DNA of 64,000 bases from Pararhizobium_B sp963838155 (lineage in GTDB: Bacteria; Pseudomonadota; Alphaproteobacteria; Rhizobiales; Rhizobiaceae): positions 218,366 through 282,365 of the forward strand of contig CAWIQE010000013.1 of assembly GCA_963838155.1 (NCBI GenBank). The letters are read 5' to 3'. The position numbers and the translations under genes are program-made. The notes under the pieces are model-generated. The model had not been told where the DNA came from. It saw nothing but the letters and a program-made list of their open reading frames with translations, and did not search any database. This document shows, in pieces, positions 18,594 through 26,774 of the stretch (positions within the stretch are counted from its first letter, which is position 1; every line of letters starts with the position of its first letter).

Positions 18594-18597
18594 GGGC

Positions 18598-19650
18598 TTA
18601 GTTTTCCGCCGTGTAGACCGGCTTGCCGTCGGCCTTCAGGTCGCTCGCCCAGGCCTGGCGGATCAGCGTGACGACGCTCGCCGGGAAGGGAACGTAGTCG
18701 AGCTTGGCCGCGGCGTCGCCGCCGTTCTTGTAGGCCCAGTCGAAGAAGTTCAGGACGGTCTTGACCGCGGCCGGCTTCTCGACCTGCTTGTGCAGGAGAA
18801 TGAAGGTGGCGGCGGTCATCGGCCAGCTGTCCTTTCCGGGCTGGTTGGCGAGGATCAGGTAGAAGCCCTTGGCGTTCTTCCAGTCGGCGCCGGCGGCGGC
18901 GGCCTGGAAGGTGTCCTGCGTCGGGGAGACGACGTTGCCGTCCTTGTTCTTCATCTTGGCGTAGGTCAGCTTGTTCTGCAACGCGTAGGCGTACTCAACA
19001 TAGCCGATCGAGTTTTTCAACCGCGAGACATAGTTGGCGACGCCCTGGTTGCCCTTGCCGCCGGTGCCGGACGGCCACTGGACCGAGGCGTCGACGCCGA
19101 CGTCCTTCTTCCACTCCGGCGAGACGTCGGCGAGGTAGTAGGTGAAGTTGAAGGTCGTGCCCGAGCCGTCCGAACGGTGGACGACGGCGATGTCCTTGGC
19201 GGGGAGCTTCAGGTCCGGGTTGAGGGCCTGGATCTCCTTGTCGTTCCACTTGGAGACCTTGCCCATGAAGATGTCGGCGAGGGTCTTGCCGTCGAGGACG
19301 AGCTGGCCCGGCTCGATGCCCTTGACGTTGAGGATCGGCACGATGCCGCCCATGACGGTCGGGAACTGCATCAGGCCGTTCTTTTCGAGCTCCTCGGGCG
19401 TCAGCGGCTTGTCGGAGGCGCCGAAATCGACGGTCTTCGCCTCGATCTGCTTGATGCCGCCGCCGGATCCGATGGCCTGGTAGTTGAGCTGGGTCCCGGT
19501 CTTCTGCTGGTAGGCCTGGGCCCATTTGGAGTAGACCGGGAAGGGGAAGGTCGCGCCGGCGCCGGTGATCTGATCGGCGGCAAGGGCCGAATTCATCGTC
19601 AGGACGGCTGCGGCGGCGCCGATGACGAGGCTCGCGAGCGTGCGGTTCAT
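18598..19650 (-). CDS. pstS: Periplasmic phosphate-binding protein
   Basis: This 350-residue protein has a Sec signal (MNRTLASLVIGAAAAVLTMN, cleavage near ALA-A). The mature N-terminus ITGAGATFPFPVYSKWAQAY is the classic PstS opening. Phosphate-binding motifs follow: GSGGGIKQI, DFGASDKPLT, VHRSDGSGTTF and GVDASVQWPSGTGGKGNQGV. It captures phosphate for PstCAB. It is first in the operon, preceded by about 300 bp containing a candidate Pho box, so induction under phosphate limitation through PhoB is likely. Confidence 0.97.
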   Translation of the reverse strand: MNRTLASLVIGAAAAVLTMNSALAADQITGAGATFPFPVYSKWAQAYQQKTGTQLNYQAIGSGGGIKQIEAKTVDFGASDKPLTPEELEKNGLMQFPTVMGGIVPILNVKGIEPGQLVLDGKTLADIFMGKVSKWNDKEIQALNPDLKLPAKDIAVVHRSDGSGTTFNFTYYLADVSPEWKKDVGVDASVQWPSGTGGKGNQGVANYVSRLKNSIGYVEYAYALQNKLTYAKMKNKDGNVVSPTQDTFQAAAAGADWKNAKGFYLILANQPGKDSWPMTAATFILLHKQVEKPAAVKTVLNFFDWAYKNGGDAAAKLDYVPFPASVVTLIRQAWASDLKADGKPVYTAEN

Positions 19651-19784
19651 GAGCGTTCTCTCCTTGTTTCGGCCCGCACCGGATCCCTGGCCGGCGGCGG
19701 CGCTCGAAAATTCCGTTTTCGGCTGCCCGAAGTCAGCCGCGCGACGGCCTCGAGCCGGTCGCGGGCGGAAAATGGACCCGTTGT

Positions 19785-19802
19785 GTGACAGTTGGATGAA
19801 GC
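19785..19802 (-). promoter_or_regulatory. Candidate Pho box upstream of pstS
   Basis: The minus strand reads GCTTCAT-CCAA-CTGTCAC: two 7-base half-sites separated by 4 bp, close to the PhoB consensus CTGTCAT-N4-CTGTCAC. It lies 135 bp upstream of the pstS start, a plausible place for an activator site. Confidence 0.65.
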
Positions 19803-19921
19803 TTTGCCGGATCTCTGCGAAGGCGGGCGAGGAGAGCGGGGCGGGGCGGGCGGTGGCGGGCCGCGGCCGGCCGGCGGCCGGGAAGGGGGGCGATTGGACG
19901 GCGCGCCGGCGGGAAGGCGAA

Positions 19922-19945
19922 GCGGACCGCCGTTCGGCGATCCGC
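19922..19945 (-). terminator. Candidate hairpin terminator after the 528-aa gene
   Basis: An 11-bp stem (minus strand GCGGATCGCCG, short AA loop, CGGCGGTCCGC, one G-T pair) is followed by TTCGCCTTCC. It lies 20 bp after the stop at 19966. The T-run is weak, so it may act with other factors. Confidence 0.5.
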
Positions 19946-19965
19946 TTGGGTTCACGGCCGTGCGG

Positions 19966-21552
19966 TCAGCCCGCGGCCTGGCTCCAATCCAGGTCGTAAT
20001 GCTTGGTTAGGCAGCCGTCGTTGAAGGCCGGGCCGGTCGCTTCCAGCGTGCCGGAACAGAGGCGCGCCGTGTTTTCCTCCATCGCCTGCCAGGCCCGGTC
20101 GCCGAGGGCGCCGTTGCCGACGGAGCCGATCCCGTCGCTCATGATGCAGACCGCAACCCGGCGGCCGCCGAGCTCCTGTCCGACCCGGTCCGGTGCGAAG
20201 GCATCGCCGCGATTGCCGACGACGAAACCCTCCAGGTCCTTCGGTATGTCGCCGCCATGGACGTAGATTGCCTTCAGCCCTTTATAGTCGCCATCGGCCC
20301 TCGCCTCCCGCGCGGCTTCGTGGACCGCCTGCCAGAAGAGCCCTCTCGCCTTCTTCTGTTCCGATTTCGTCAGCCCCCTGAGGAAGGCGCTCGGCGCCTG
20401 CAGGTCGATGTCCTCGCCGTTGGCGCTCGCCACCTTCAATTGCTGGAGGACGATGGACTTGTAGGTGTCCTTGAGCTCGTCGACCTTGTCGCTCCGGATC
20501 TTTGCATTTCCGCTGGGGCCCGTCGCAAAATAGCGCTCGGATTCGGTTCCGTTCCTGAGCTCGGGGTAGCAGGCGTGGTAGACGATGTGCTCGCGCGGAC
20601 TGTCGAGCAGCTCGCCCGTCGGCTTGTGCGTCATGAAGGTCGTCGAACGCATGACCATATTTTCGGCCTTCACCGCAAGATGACGCCTGTAGGCCCGGTG
20701 ATCCCTGAATTTCGAAGGCACATCGACCTTGTGGTTCGCCTTGAGCGTCAGGATGTCCTTCACTTCCTTGTCGGTCAGTCCGTTCGTCCAGGTCTGCACG
20801 TCCTTCTGCGCCTGCACGACCTTCCGGCCGTCGAGCTCCAGGACATCGTTCCGGTTGGGCCGAATCGTCGACATCTTCGTCTCGGACTTGTCGCGCCACA
20901 TGTAGATCGTCCTGCCCTTCAGCATCTCGTCGAGCGGCGAGCCATTCGTCCTTTTCGCAATGTTGTCGATGTTCGAGTCGCGGCGATCTTGACCGTGGAC
21001 GGCACGCAGGCACCGGCGCAGCTGGTCCATGCCGCAGAGCCGGTTCGGGTTGTCGGCCGTCCCCGCCTTGGGCGGGGTTGAATCGAGGCGGAAGGCGTAT
21101 TCGCTGTTGCCGCCCTTGTCGGAGATATCGTCGCTGATGATCTTGCCGAATTCGGCTGGCGTGGGGGCGGCCGGGCGACCGCCGAAACCATTTTTCCGAG
21201 AGCGCGCGCGCGAAACTGAAATGTCTGACGGCTCGGATGTATGATTTTCAAAAATACCTCTCGAATTTGCGTCATTTTCCAATAAAAACTTCACACCTTT
21301 TCGTAGTTCATTTCTATAATCTAAGTTTTTTTCAGATTTTCCAAAATCGCATGTATGTTTATTTTCTGGCGAGACAACTTTAGTGTTATTTTTGTTATAA
21401 AATATATTATTCCCATTTCGGGACTTCGGCGTCTCAGCCCTCTTCATCTTCGAGACGATATGCCCGCCGAGATGCCCGCCGGCCTTGGCTACGGCCTTTC
21501 CCAGGCCCACGACTTTCCCGACGGGGACGGTTAGAACTTTCGAGACACCCAT
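19966..21552 (-). CDS. Uncharacterised protein, paralogue 1 of tandem pair (528 aa)
   Basis: This 528-residue protein is not one I recognise. The N-terminal 35 residues are Gly/Lys/Val-rich and mildly amphipathic (MGVSKVLTVPVGKVVGLGKA) without a Sec signal or membrane helix. Residues about 45-130 are low-complexity, Asn/Lys-rich and AT-rich in DNA, unlike the window. The rest has normal GC. From about residue 170 it aligns with the neighbouring 578-aa protein in shared blocks: MDQLRRCLRAVHG, YMWRDKSET, TTFMTHKPTGELLDSPREH, VYHACYP, VASANGEDIDLQAP, NRGDAFAPDR and RRVAVCIMSDG. The spread of absolutely conserved His, Cys, Asp and Arg residues suggests an enzyme domain. An effector- or toxin-like exported protein is one reading, inferred from architecture and uneven base composition only. 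Confidence 0.75.
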   Translation of the reverse strand: MGVSKVLTVPVGKVVGLGKAVAKAGGHLGGHIVSKMKRAETPKSRNGNNIFYNKNNTKVVSPENKHTCDFGKSEKNLDYRNELRKGVKFLLENDANSRGIFENHTSEPSDISVSRARSRKNGFGGRPAAPTPAEFGKIISDDISDKGGNSEYAFRLDSTPPKAGTADNPNRLCGMDQLRRCLRAVHGQDRRDSNIDNIAKRTNGSPLDEMLKGRTIYMWRDKSETKMSTIRPNRNDVLELDGRKVVQAQKDVQTWTNGLTDKEVKDILTLKANHKVDVPSKFRDHRAYRRHLAVKAENMVMRSTTFMTHKPTGELLDSPREHIVYHACYPELRNGTESERYFATGPSGNAKIRSDKVDELKDTYKSIVLQQLKVASANGEDIDLQAPSAFLRGLTKSEQKKARGLFWQAVHEAAREARADGDYKGLKAIYVHGGDIPKDLEGFVVGNRGDAFAPDRVGQELGGRRVAVCIMSDGIGSVGNGALGDRAWQAMEENTARLCSGTLEATGPAFNDGCLTKHYDLDWSQAAG

Positions 21553-21640
21553 TTTTCAATTCCTTTATCCAAACTGACAATGTTCACGTGGCGGTCGGAA
21601 GCAGCTGCACAACAATTTGCCACCGTTCGGGCGGAGCCGC

Positions 21641-21656
21641 CGTGCCGAATGTGACA
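21641..21656 (-). promoter_or_regulatory. 16-bp motif shared upstream of both paralogues, copy 1
   Basis: TGTCACATTCGGCACG on the minus strand, 88 bp upstream of the 528-aa gene's start. The identical 16 bp recurs at 23489-23504 ahead of the second paralogue. It could be a shared operator or promoter part or a remnant of the duplication. Confidence 0.5.
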
Positions 21657-21735
21657 GTCCTCGGCGAAAGAAGGGGCGAGGAGCGTCAGGTGCGGCCGGC
21701 GCAAATGCCGGCCGCGCGTTTGCGACGGCGCTACC

Positions 21736-23472
21736 TCAGCCGGCCTTCGCCTCGGCGAATTTCCGCCGGTTCTTGTCTTCCGTGCAGTGTTGGTTGAACG
21801 CGGGGCCGGAGGCTTCCACGGTCCCGGAGCAGAGGCGCGCGATGTTCTCCTCCATCGCGCGGTTGGCGCGCTTGCCGAGGGCGCCGTTGCCGACCTTGCC
21901 GAGGCCGTCGCTCATGATGCAGACGGCGACCCGGCGGCCTTTGTCCTCGTGATGGCTGATCCGGTCGGGAGCGAAGGCGTCGCCGCGGTTCAGGAAGACG
22001 AAATCTTCGAGGTCCTTGGGAATGTCCAATTTAGTGCTCAAGGTGGATTTCTTGGACGGGAGCGCTCTCTTGCCGTTGTGAACGTAGATTGCCTTGAGGC
22101 CGCCATAGACGTTCGGGTCGGCCTTCGCTTCCTTCGCCGCTTCGAAGAGCGCCTTCTCGAAAAGGAGTTTCGCCAATTCCTGGTCTTCCGGCTTGAGTCC
22201 GGACAGAAAGGCATTCGGCATCTGGAGGTCGATGTCCTCGCCGTTGGCGCTCGCGACCTTGAGCTGCTGGAGGATAGTGGCCTTGTAGCGGTCCTGCAGT
22301 TCCCCCGTCTTCTCGGACCGCAACTGCGCTTTCCCGGTCCTGCCGGTGGCGAAATAGCGCTGGTCGGGCGAGCCGCCGTTCAGCCGCGGGTAGCAGGCGT
22401 GGTAAACGACGTGCTCGCGCGGCTTGTCGAGCAGTTCGCCGTTCGGCTGGTGGGTCATGAAGATCGTCGACCGCACGACGATGTGCTCGGCCTTCTTTTC
22501 CAGGTGCTGCCGGTAGGCCCTCGGTGCCCTGAGAGCCAACCTGTTCTTGTAGAACCGATCCGGGACCTTCAGATCTCTCGTGCCGGCCTTGAGGGACATG
22601 ATATCTTCGACTTCGGCGTCTGATATCTTGCAGTCGTCGACCCAGGTCTGCACGGATTTCTGCGCCGTCTTTACGTCAGCTCCATTGAGGGTGAGGAAGG
22701 TCCGTCCGTCTGTCGGTTTGAGGATCGAGCCGTCCGTCTCGGACTTCTCGCGCCAGATGTAGAGATCCTGTCCGTGATCGAGATAGTAGAGCGGCGAGCG
22801 AAACTTGCAACCGGCGATGTCCGCCTTCGCGGCATCGCGGTCGTAGCCGTGCGCCGACCTCAACCACCGGCGCAGCTGCTCCATTCCGCCGAGGCCCTTG
22901 GGGTTGTCGGTCGTCTTCTTCGCGCTGCGGGGAAAGAGCCTGAACTTGTACCTGCATTCACCGCTGCCCGCAGGATCGACGTCGTTAGCGATCGTCGCGG
23001 CGATCAACTTCGGCGGCCTCATTTGGCCCGGTTTCGGCGCCGGTCCCGATGGCCGGACCAAGTTGTCGGCGCCGGCGGCTCGGGAAGCCGGGGATTGCAC
23101 CGTCCCGCCGGCGGAGTTCGAAGACCGGGTAAGATGATCCTTCAGTTCGTTCATGAACGCTGCTTGCAGGCCGGGGGAACTGCTGACTTTCGAACTCTGA
23201 ACGGGCTTCTTCCATCCCTTTTTCTGAGCCCACTCCCGGTATTTTGTCGCATGGACTGACGGAACGGCCAGATGATTGTCGACCGTGACGGTGCGGTTGC
23301 CGAGGCCGCCCTTCGTGCCGGAGCCGGACTGCGCTCCGGATTGGTCAAAAAGGGGCTGTCGTGAATTGCTTCGATTGATTGGACCGGACACGGGCTTTGC
23401 CTCAGAGTTCGTTGAAAAAAAGAATGGAAATGCGGTTCGACTGAAAACTGACGAAAGGGAGAATGCCACCAT
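21736..23472 (-). CDS. Uncharacterised protein, paralogue 2 of tandem pair (578 aa)
   Basis: This 578-residue protein is the upstream paralogue of the 528-aa gene, same strand, 183 bp apart. Its first 200 residues differ from the sister (Ser/Gln/Pro-rich, disordered-looking, with one short hydrophobic stretch near TAFPFFFS). From about residue 200 the two share MEQLRRWLRSAHGYD, IWREKSET, STIFMTHQPNGELLDKPREH, VVYHACYPRL, QQLKVASANGEDIDLQMP, DIPKDLEDFVFLNRGDAFAP, RRVAVCIMSDGLGKVGNGAL and EENIARLCSGTVEASGPAFN. It has an extra insert (VHNGKRALPSKKSTLSTKLD) absent from the sister. The C-terminal 120 residues are the most conserved. No signal peptide is evident. A variable N-terminus on a conserved C-terminus is typical of secreted effectors, but this is inference. 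The start at 23472 is uncertain because the shared upstream motif lies only 16 bp before it. Confidence 0.75.
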   Translation of the reverse strand: MVAFSLSSVFSRTAFPFFFSTNSEAKPVSGPINRSNSRQPLFDQSGAQSGSGTKGGLGNRTVTVDNHLAVPSVHATKYREWAQKKGWKKPVQSSKVSSSPGLQAAFMNELKDHLTRSSNSAGGTVQSPASRAAGADNLVRPSGPAPKPGQMRPPKLIAATIANDVDPAGSGECRYKFRLFPRSAKKTTDNPKGLGGMEQLRRWLRSAHGYDRDAAKADIAGCKFRSPLYYLDHGQDLYIWREKSETDGSILKPTDGRTFLTLNGADVKTAQKSVQTWVDDCKISDAEVEDIMSLKAGTRDLKVPDRFYKNRLALRAPRAYRQHLEKKAEHIVVRSTIFMTHQPNGELLDKPREHVVYHACYPRLNGGSPDQRYFATGRTGKAQLRSEKTGELQDRYKATILQQLKVASANGEDIDLQMPNAFLSGLKPEDQELAKLLFEKALFEAAKEAKADPNVYGGLKAIYVHNGKRALPSKKSTLSTKLDIPKDLEDFVFLNRGDAFAPDRISHHEDKGRRVAVCIMSDGLGKVGNGALGKRANRAMEENIARLCSGTVEASGPAFNQHCTEDKNRRKFAEAKAG

Positions 23473-23488
23473 CGCCGTCCGCCGTGCG

Positions 23489-23504
23489 TGCCGAATGTGA
23501 CACG
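23489..23504 (-). promoter_or_regulatory. 16-bp motif shared upstream of both paralogues, copy 2
   Basis: Identical to 21641-21656 (TGTCACATTCGGCACG on the minus strand). It lies in the 185-bp divergent gap between the 578-aa gene and the response regulator gene, so it could also affect the latter. Confidence 0.5.
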
Positions 23505-23657
23505 GGAACGTCGAATAATGTCGGGTCGGCCGGCGGCGGAGCGGGCGTTTCGCAACGTTGCCGGCGCGGGGCGCCGAAACGCAGCGTTACAAAAATGTCG
23601 TTGCCGGGGCCGATTGCGTCTCCACGGGCCCGCGCCGGGCTTGCTATAAGACGCGTC

Positions 23658-24377
23658 ATGGAGACGCAGCCGCACATCCTCGTCGTCGACGACGATCCGG
23701 AAATCCGCCGGCTTCTCGGGCGCTATCTCGACGGGCAGGGCCTCAGGGTGACGCTCGCCGCGAGCCGGCACGAATGCGAGGAGCGGCTGAAGGACAACAA
23801 CATCGCCCTCGTGGTGCTGGACGTCATGCTGCCGGACGGGTCGGGGCTCGAGATGTGCCGGGCGCTCCGGGAGCAGCGGCCGAACCTTTCGATCATCCTT
23901 CTGACCGCGCTCAAGGAGGACGTGGACCGCATCATCGGGCTCGAGATCGGGGCGGACGACTATCTCGGCAAGCCGTTCAACCCGCGCGAGCTCGTCGCCC
24001 GCATCCGCGCCGTCCTGCGCCGCGGCCGGAGCGAGCCGGAGGCCGGGCCGGAGAGCCTGCGCTACGCCTTCGCCGATTTCACCGTCGACCCGCAGACGCG
24101 CACCGTCATCCGGCCGGACGGCAGCGAGGTGGAGCTGACGGGCGGCGAGTTCGATCTGCTCATGGTGTTCCTCGAACGGCCCGGGCGGATCCTGTCGCGC
24201 GATTCGCTGATCGACCTGACGCGCGGGCGGGCGGCCGATCCGCTCGACCGATCGGTCGACGTGCTCCTGAGCCGGCTCAGGCGCAAGCTCGGGGACCAGG
24301 GCGTCTACAGGCTCTTCAAGACCGTCCGCAACGGCGGCTACCAGCTCGCCGTCGCCGTCGAGCGGCTCGGCGACTGA
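23658..24377 (+). CDS. OmpR-family response regulator
   Basis: This 239-residue two-domain regulator has a receiver domain (residues about 1-120) with the acidic pocket VVDDDPE, phospho-acceptor Asp55 in LVVLDVMLPDGSG, the conserved Thr in LLTALKE and Lys105 in DDYLGKPFNPREL. A winged-helix DNA-binding domain follows (EVELTGGEFDLLMVFL, SVDVLLSRLRRKLGD, KTVRNGGYQLAVAVE). It is encoded 1 bp before its partner kinase and most resembles the OmpR/RstA/CpxR subgroup. The ATG at 23658 gives the usual METQPHILVVDDD start. The target genes are unknown, but the convergent Spy/CpxP-like gene just beyond the kinase is a candidate. Confidence 0.93.
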   Translation: METQPHILVVDDDPEIRRLLGRYLDGQGLRVTLAASRHECEERLKDNNIALVVLDVMLPDGSGLEMCRALREQRPNLSIILLTALKEDVDRIIGLEIGADDYLGKPFNPRELVARIRAVLRRGRSEPEAGPESLRYAFADFTVDPQTRTVIRPDGSEVELTGGEFDLLMVFLERPGRILSRDSLIDLTRGRAADPLDRSVDVLLSRLRRKLGDQGVYRLFKTVRNGGYQLAVAVERLGD

Positions 24378-24378
24378 C

Positions 24379-25629
24379 ATGTTCTCCCTGACCACCCGGC
24401 TCGCGCTTCTCCTCGTCGTCTCGCTGATCGGCGTCGTCGCGCTCGCCGCGGCCATCACCACGACGCTGGTGCGCGGCCCCCGGATCAGCGGGCTGGAGCG
24501 GTCGCTGGCCGAACGGGCGGCGATCGTCGCGCTCGCCGCGCGCGGCTCGCCGGACGCCGCGCAGCGGCTCGGCGTGGCGGTCGGGCCGATGCCGCCCGGC
24601 AGCACCGTCGACGAGCATCTGAGCCGCCATTTCCGCCGGCTCGTGCGGCACCGCGGCGCCGTGTCGCGGGTCGAGATCGTGACGCCGCCGGACGGGCACG
24701 GGCGGCGGATCGCGATCCCCGTCTCGCCGGACCGCTACGCCTTCCTGCCGTTCCCGCCGCCGCCGGCCTTTCCCTTGCGCAACCTCGCCTTCTACCTGTC
24801 GCTGATCGCCATCGGCGTCACCGCCGTGGCCGTCTATGCGGCAAACCGCATGATGCGGCCGCTTCGCATGCTGGAATCGACCATCGCGACGCTCGGGCCG
24901 GACGGCATCATCCCGCACATGCCGGAGACCGGGGCCCCGGAGATCCGCGCGACGGCGCAGATCGTCAACCGGCTGACGGCGCGCCTCAACGCGGTGACCG
25001 AAAGCCGCATGCGCCTCGTCGCGGCCGCCGGGCACGACCTCAGGACGCCGATGACGCGGATGCGGCTGCGCACGGAGTTCATCGAGGACGAGGAGGAGCG
25101 CGCCGCCTGGCTGAAGGACATCGACGAACTCGACCGGATCGCCGACAGCGCCATCCGGCTGGTGCGCGAGGAGGTGAGCTCCGACCCCAAGGAACCGGTG
25201 GCGCTCGACGGGCTCATCCGGGAAATCGCGACCGAACTCGGCGACCTCGGCATGCCGGTTTCCCTCAAGCCGATGGACCGCGCCGAGATCGTCGCGCCGC
25301 CCTTCGCCATGAAGCGGGCGCTGAGGAACCTGATCATCAACGCGGCGACCCACGGCGGCGGCGCCGAAGTGGGCCTGCGCTCGGACGCCAAGGGCGTCAT
25401 CATCGCCATCGAGGACAACGGGCCCGGCATCCCGGGGGCGCTGATCGAGCGGGTGTTCGAACCGTTCTTCCGGGTGGACGAGGCGCGCCGGCAGTTCCAC
25501 CCCGGGGCGGGGCTCGGCTTCGCCATCGCCCGCGAGATCATCACCCGCAACGGCGGCCGGCTGACGATCGAGAACCGGCTTTCCGGGGGGCTGCGCCAGA
25601 CCGTCAGCTTCGAGGCGGCCGCGGCGTAG
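24379..25629 (+). CDS. EnvZ/RstB-type sensor histidine kinase
   Basis: This 416-residue membrane kinase has TM1 at about residues 8-31 and a periplasmic sensor of about 100 residues rich in His and Arg (DEHLSRHFRRLVRHRG). TM2 follows at about 133-154, then a HAMP linker. The dimerisation domain carries His219 in AAAGHDLRTPMTRMRLR. The catalytic domain has the N box NLIINAATHGG, G1 IEDNGPGIPG, F box EPFFRVDEARRQFHPG and G2 GAGLGFAIARE. It is co-transcribed with the preceding regulator. A His-rich sensor could sense metals or envelope stress, an inference shared with its His-rich convergent neighbour. A strong hairpin follows the stop. Confidence 0.93.
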   Translation: MFSLTTRLALLLVVSLIGVVALAAAITTTLVRGPRISGLERSLAERAAIVALAARGSPDAAQRLGVAVGPMPPGSTVDEHLSRHFRRLVRHRGAVSRVEIVTPPDGHGRRIAIPVSPDRYAFLPFPPPPAFPLRNLAFYLSLIAIGVTAVAVYAANRMMRPLRMLESTIATLGPDGIIPHMPETGAPEIRATAQIVNRLTARLNAVTESRMRLVAAAGHDLRTPMTRMRLRTEFIEDEEERAAWLKDIDELDRIADSAIRLVREEVSSDPKEPVALDGLIREIATELGDLGMPVSLKPMDRAEIVAPPFAMKRALRNLIINAATHGGGAEVGLRSDAKGVIIAIEDNGPGIPGALIERVFEPFFRVDEARRQFHPGAGLGFAIAREIITRNGGRLTIENRLSGGLRQTVSFEAAAA

Positions 25630-25650
25630 GCGCCAGGAGCCGAAAAAAGA

Positions 25651-25680
25651 AGCCGCCCGGCCGGGCGGCTCCTTCGTTTC
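25651..25680 (+). terminator. Terminator of the two-component operon
   Basis: A perfect 18-bp palindrome GCCGCCCGGCCGGGCGGC (25652-25669) is followed by TCCTTCGTTTC. It starts 23 bp after the kinase stop codon. An A-run on the other side (GAAAAAAGAA) suggests it could also work on the minus strand. Confidence 0.75.
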
Positions 25681-25709
25681 GTGGGGCCCCTTCGGGCCTT
25701 GGCAAAGCC

Positions 25710-25813
25710 TAGAGCCTTTTCGCGTTTCACGGAATGCGAAAAGGCTCTAGCCCATTGTCTCTTGCGCGCTTCCGGACGGAAAACCGGTTTCCACTTTTCC
25801 TGGAACCGCCTAG
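25710..25813 (+). repeat. Family A palindromic repeat (RIME-like), copy 3
   Basis: The 5' hairpin here is GAGCCTTTTCGC, loop GTTTCACGGAAT, GCGAAAAGGCTC: the stem differs from other copies but is fully compensated. The 3' hairpin half GCGCTTCCGGACGGAAAACC is standard. Its terminal CTAG supplies the TAG stop of the convergent Spy-like gene at 25810. Confidence 0.9.
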
Positions 25814-26646
25814 TCCTGCCCGTCGTCCGGGCCGTTGCCGGGACCGCCGCGGTCGTTGCCGCCCCAGCCCTGTCCGCCGTGACGGCCGCGCCACATGTGG
25901 TCGCCGTGCCGGCCATGATAGCCGCCGCCGCGCCAGCCGTGGTGGCGGCCGCCCATGCGGGCTTCGCTCCGCATCAGCGTGTGGGCCATCTGGACCTGCT
26001 CGGGCGTCAGGACGGATTCCAGCTTCTGCAGGGAGGCCTTGAGCGCCTTGGCGTCCTCGCCGCGCTGGATCGCGCCGTCGAGCATCCGGTCGAGCATGCC
26101 GAAGCTCTTGCCGTCGGCGCCGGCCGGCGGGACGTCCGGCGGCGTGGCGTCGCCCTTTGCGTTGCCGGCCTTCATCTGGATGTCGCCGCTGGCGGCACGG
26201 TCTGCGGCCGCTCCGCGGTCCCGCTGCCAGGGCGGCGTGGCGAAGGCGATCAGCTTCGAGGTGAAGTCGCGCCAGGCGTCGAGCTGGTCGGAGCGGATGC
26301 CGAGCGCCGTTTCGGCCGCGGCGAGCTTGCCGGCGAGCCGCATCTGCATGTTGCCGTCGCGGTGATGGCGATGGTGACGGCCCATGCGGGCGAAGCGATC
26401 GCCGTCGGGGCCCATGCCGCGCCCGTCGTGCATCCCGTACATGCCGGGGCCGGGGTGATGGCGGCCGGCTGCTCCGGGCCACTGGTCGCCGCCGGGCGGC
26501 GGAGGCGGCGGGCTCGCGGGGTCCGCGGCGGTCTGGGCGTCTGCGGGCCGGGCGAGATAGGCGACGCCCGCACCCATGGGCACGGCCGTCAGCGCGGACA
26601 GCAGCGCGATGCCGGCGAGTTTCGATTTCGATCGTTGAAGCGTCAT
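25810..26646 (-). CDS. Spy/CpxP-like periplasmic protein (LTXXQ family)
   Basis: This 278-residue protein has a signal-like N-terminus (LAGIALLSALTAVPMGAGV, cleavage near ADAQ). A Pro-rich spacer and a Gly/His/Met-rich segment follow (GRHHPGPGMYGMHDGRGMG, then RMGRHHRHHRDG). The helical LTXXQ-type region contains AETALGIRSDQLDAWRDF and the motif LTPEQVQMAHTLM. The tail is again His/Gly/Trp-rich (GRHHGWRGGGYHGRHGD). This fits the periplasmic Spy/CpxP group of chaperones or metal-responsive adaptors. Many His and Met residues suggest metal binding. It faces the two-component operon, whose kinase also has a His-rich sensor. The TAG stop lies inside a repeat element. Confidence 0.82.
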   Translation of the reverse strand: MTLQRSKSKLAGIALLSALTAVPMGAGVAYLARPADAQTAADPASPPPPPPGGDQWPGAAGRHHPGPGMYGMHDGRGMGPDGDRFARMGRHHRHHRDGNMQMRLAGKLAAAETALGIRSDQLDAWRDFTSKLIAFATPPWQRDRGAAADRAASGDIQMKAGNAKGDATPPDVPPAGADGKSFGMLDRMLDGAIQRGEDAKALKASLQKLESVLTPEQVQMAHTLMRSEARMGGRHHGWRGGGYHGRHGDHMWRGRHGGQGWGGNDRGGPGNGPDDGQD

Positions 26647-26774
26647 GATCAACCTTCCGTTTCTCGTCGTTCCTTCCCCCAACGCATGTAGCGCAGCGGA
26701 GTTGCAGCGGTGCGTCGGCGGATTTCCCGAGATTGCGCCGGGAGGGAAATTTGTTTCCGAAGGTTGCTGCCGCG

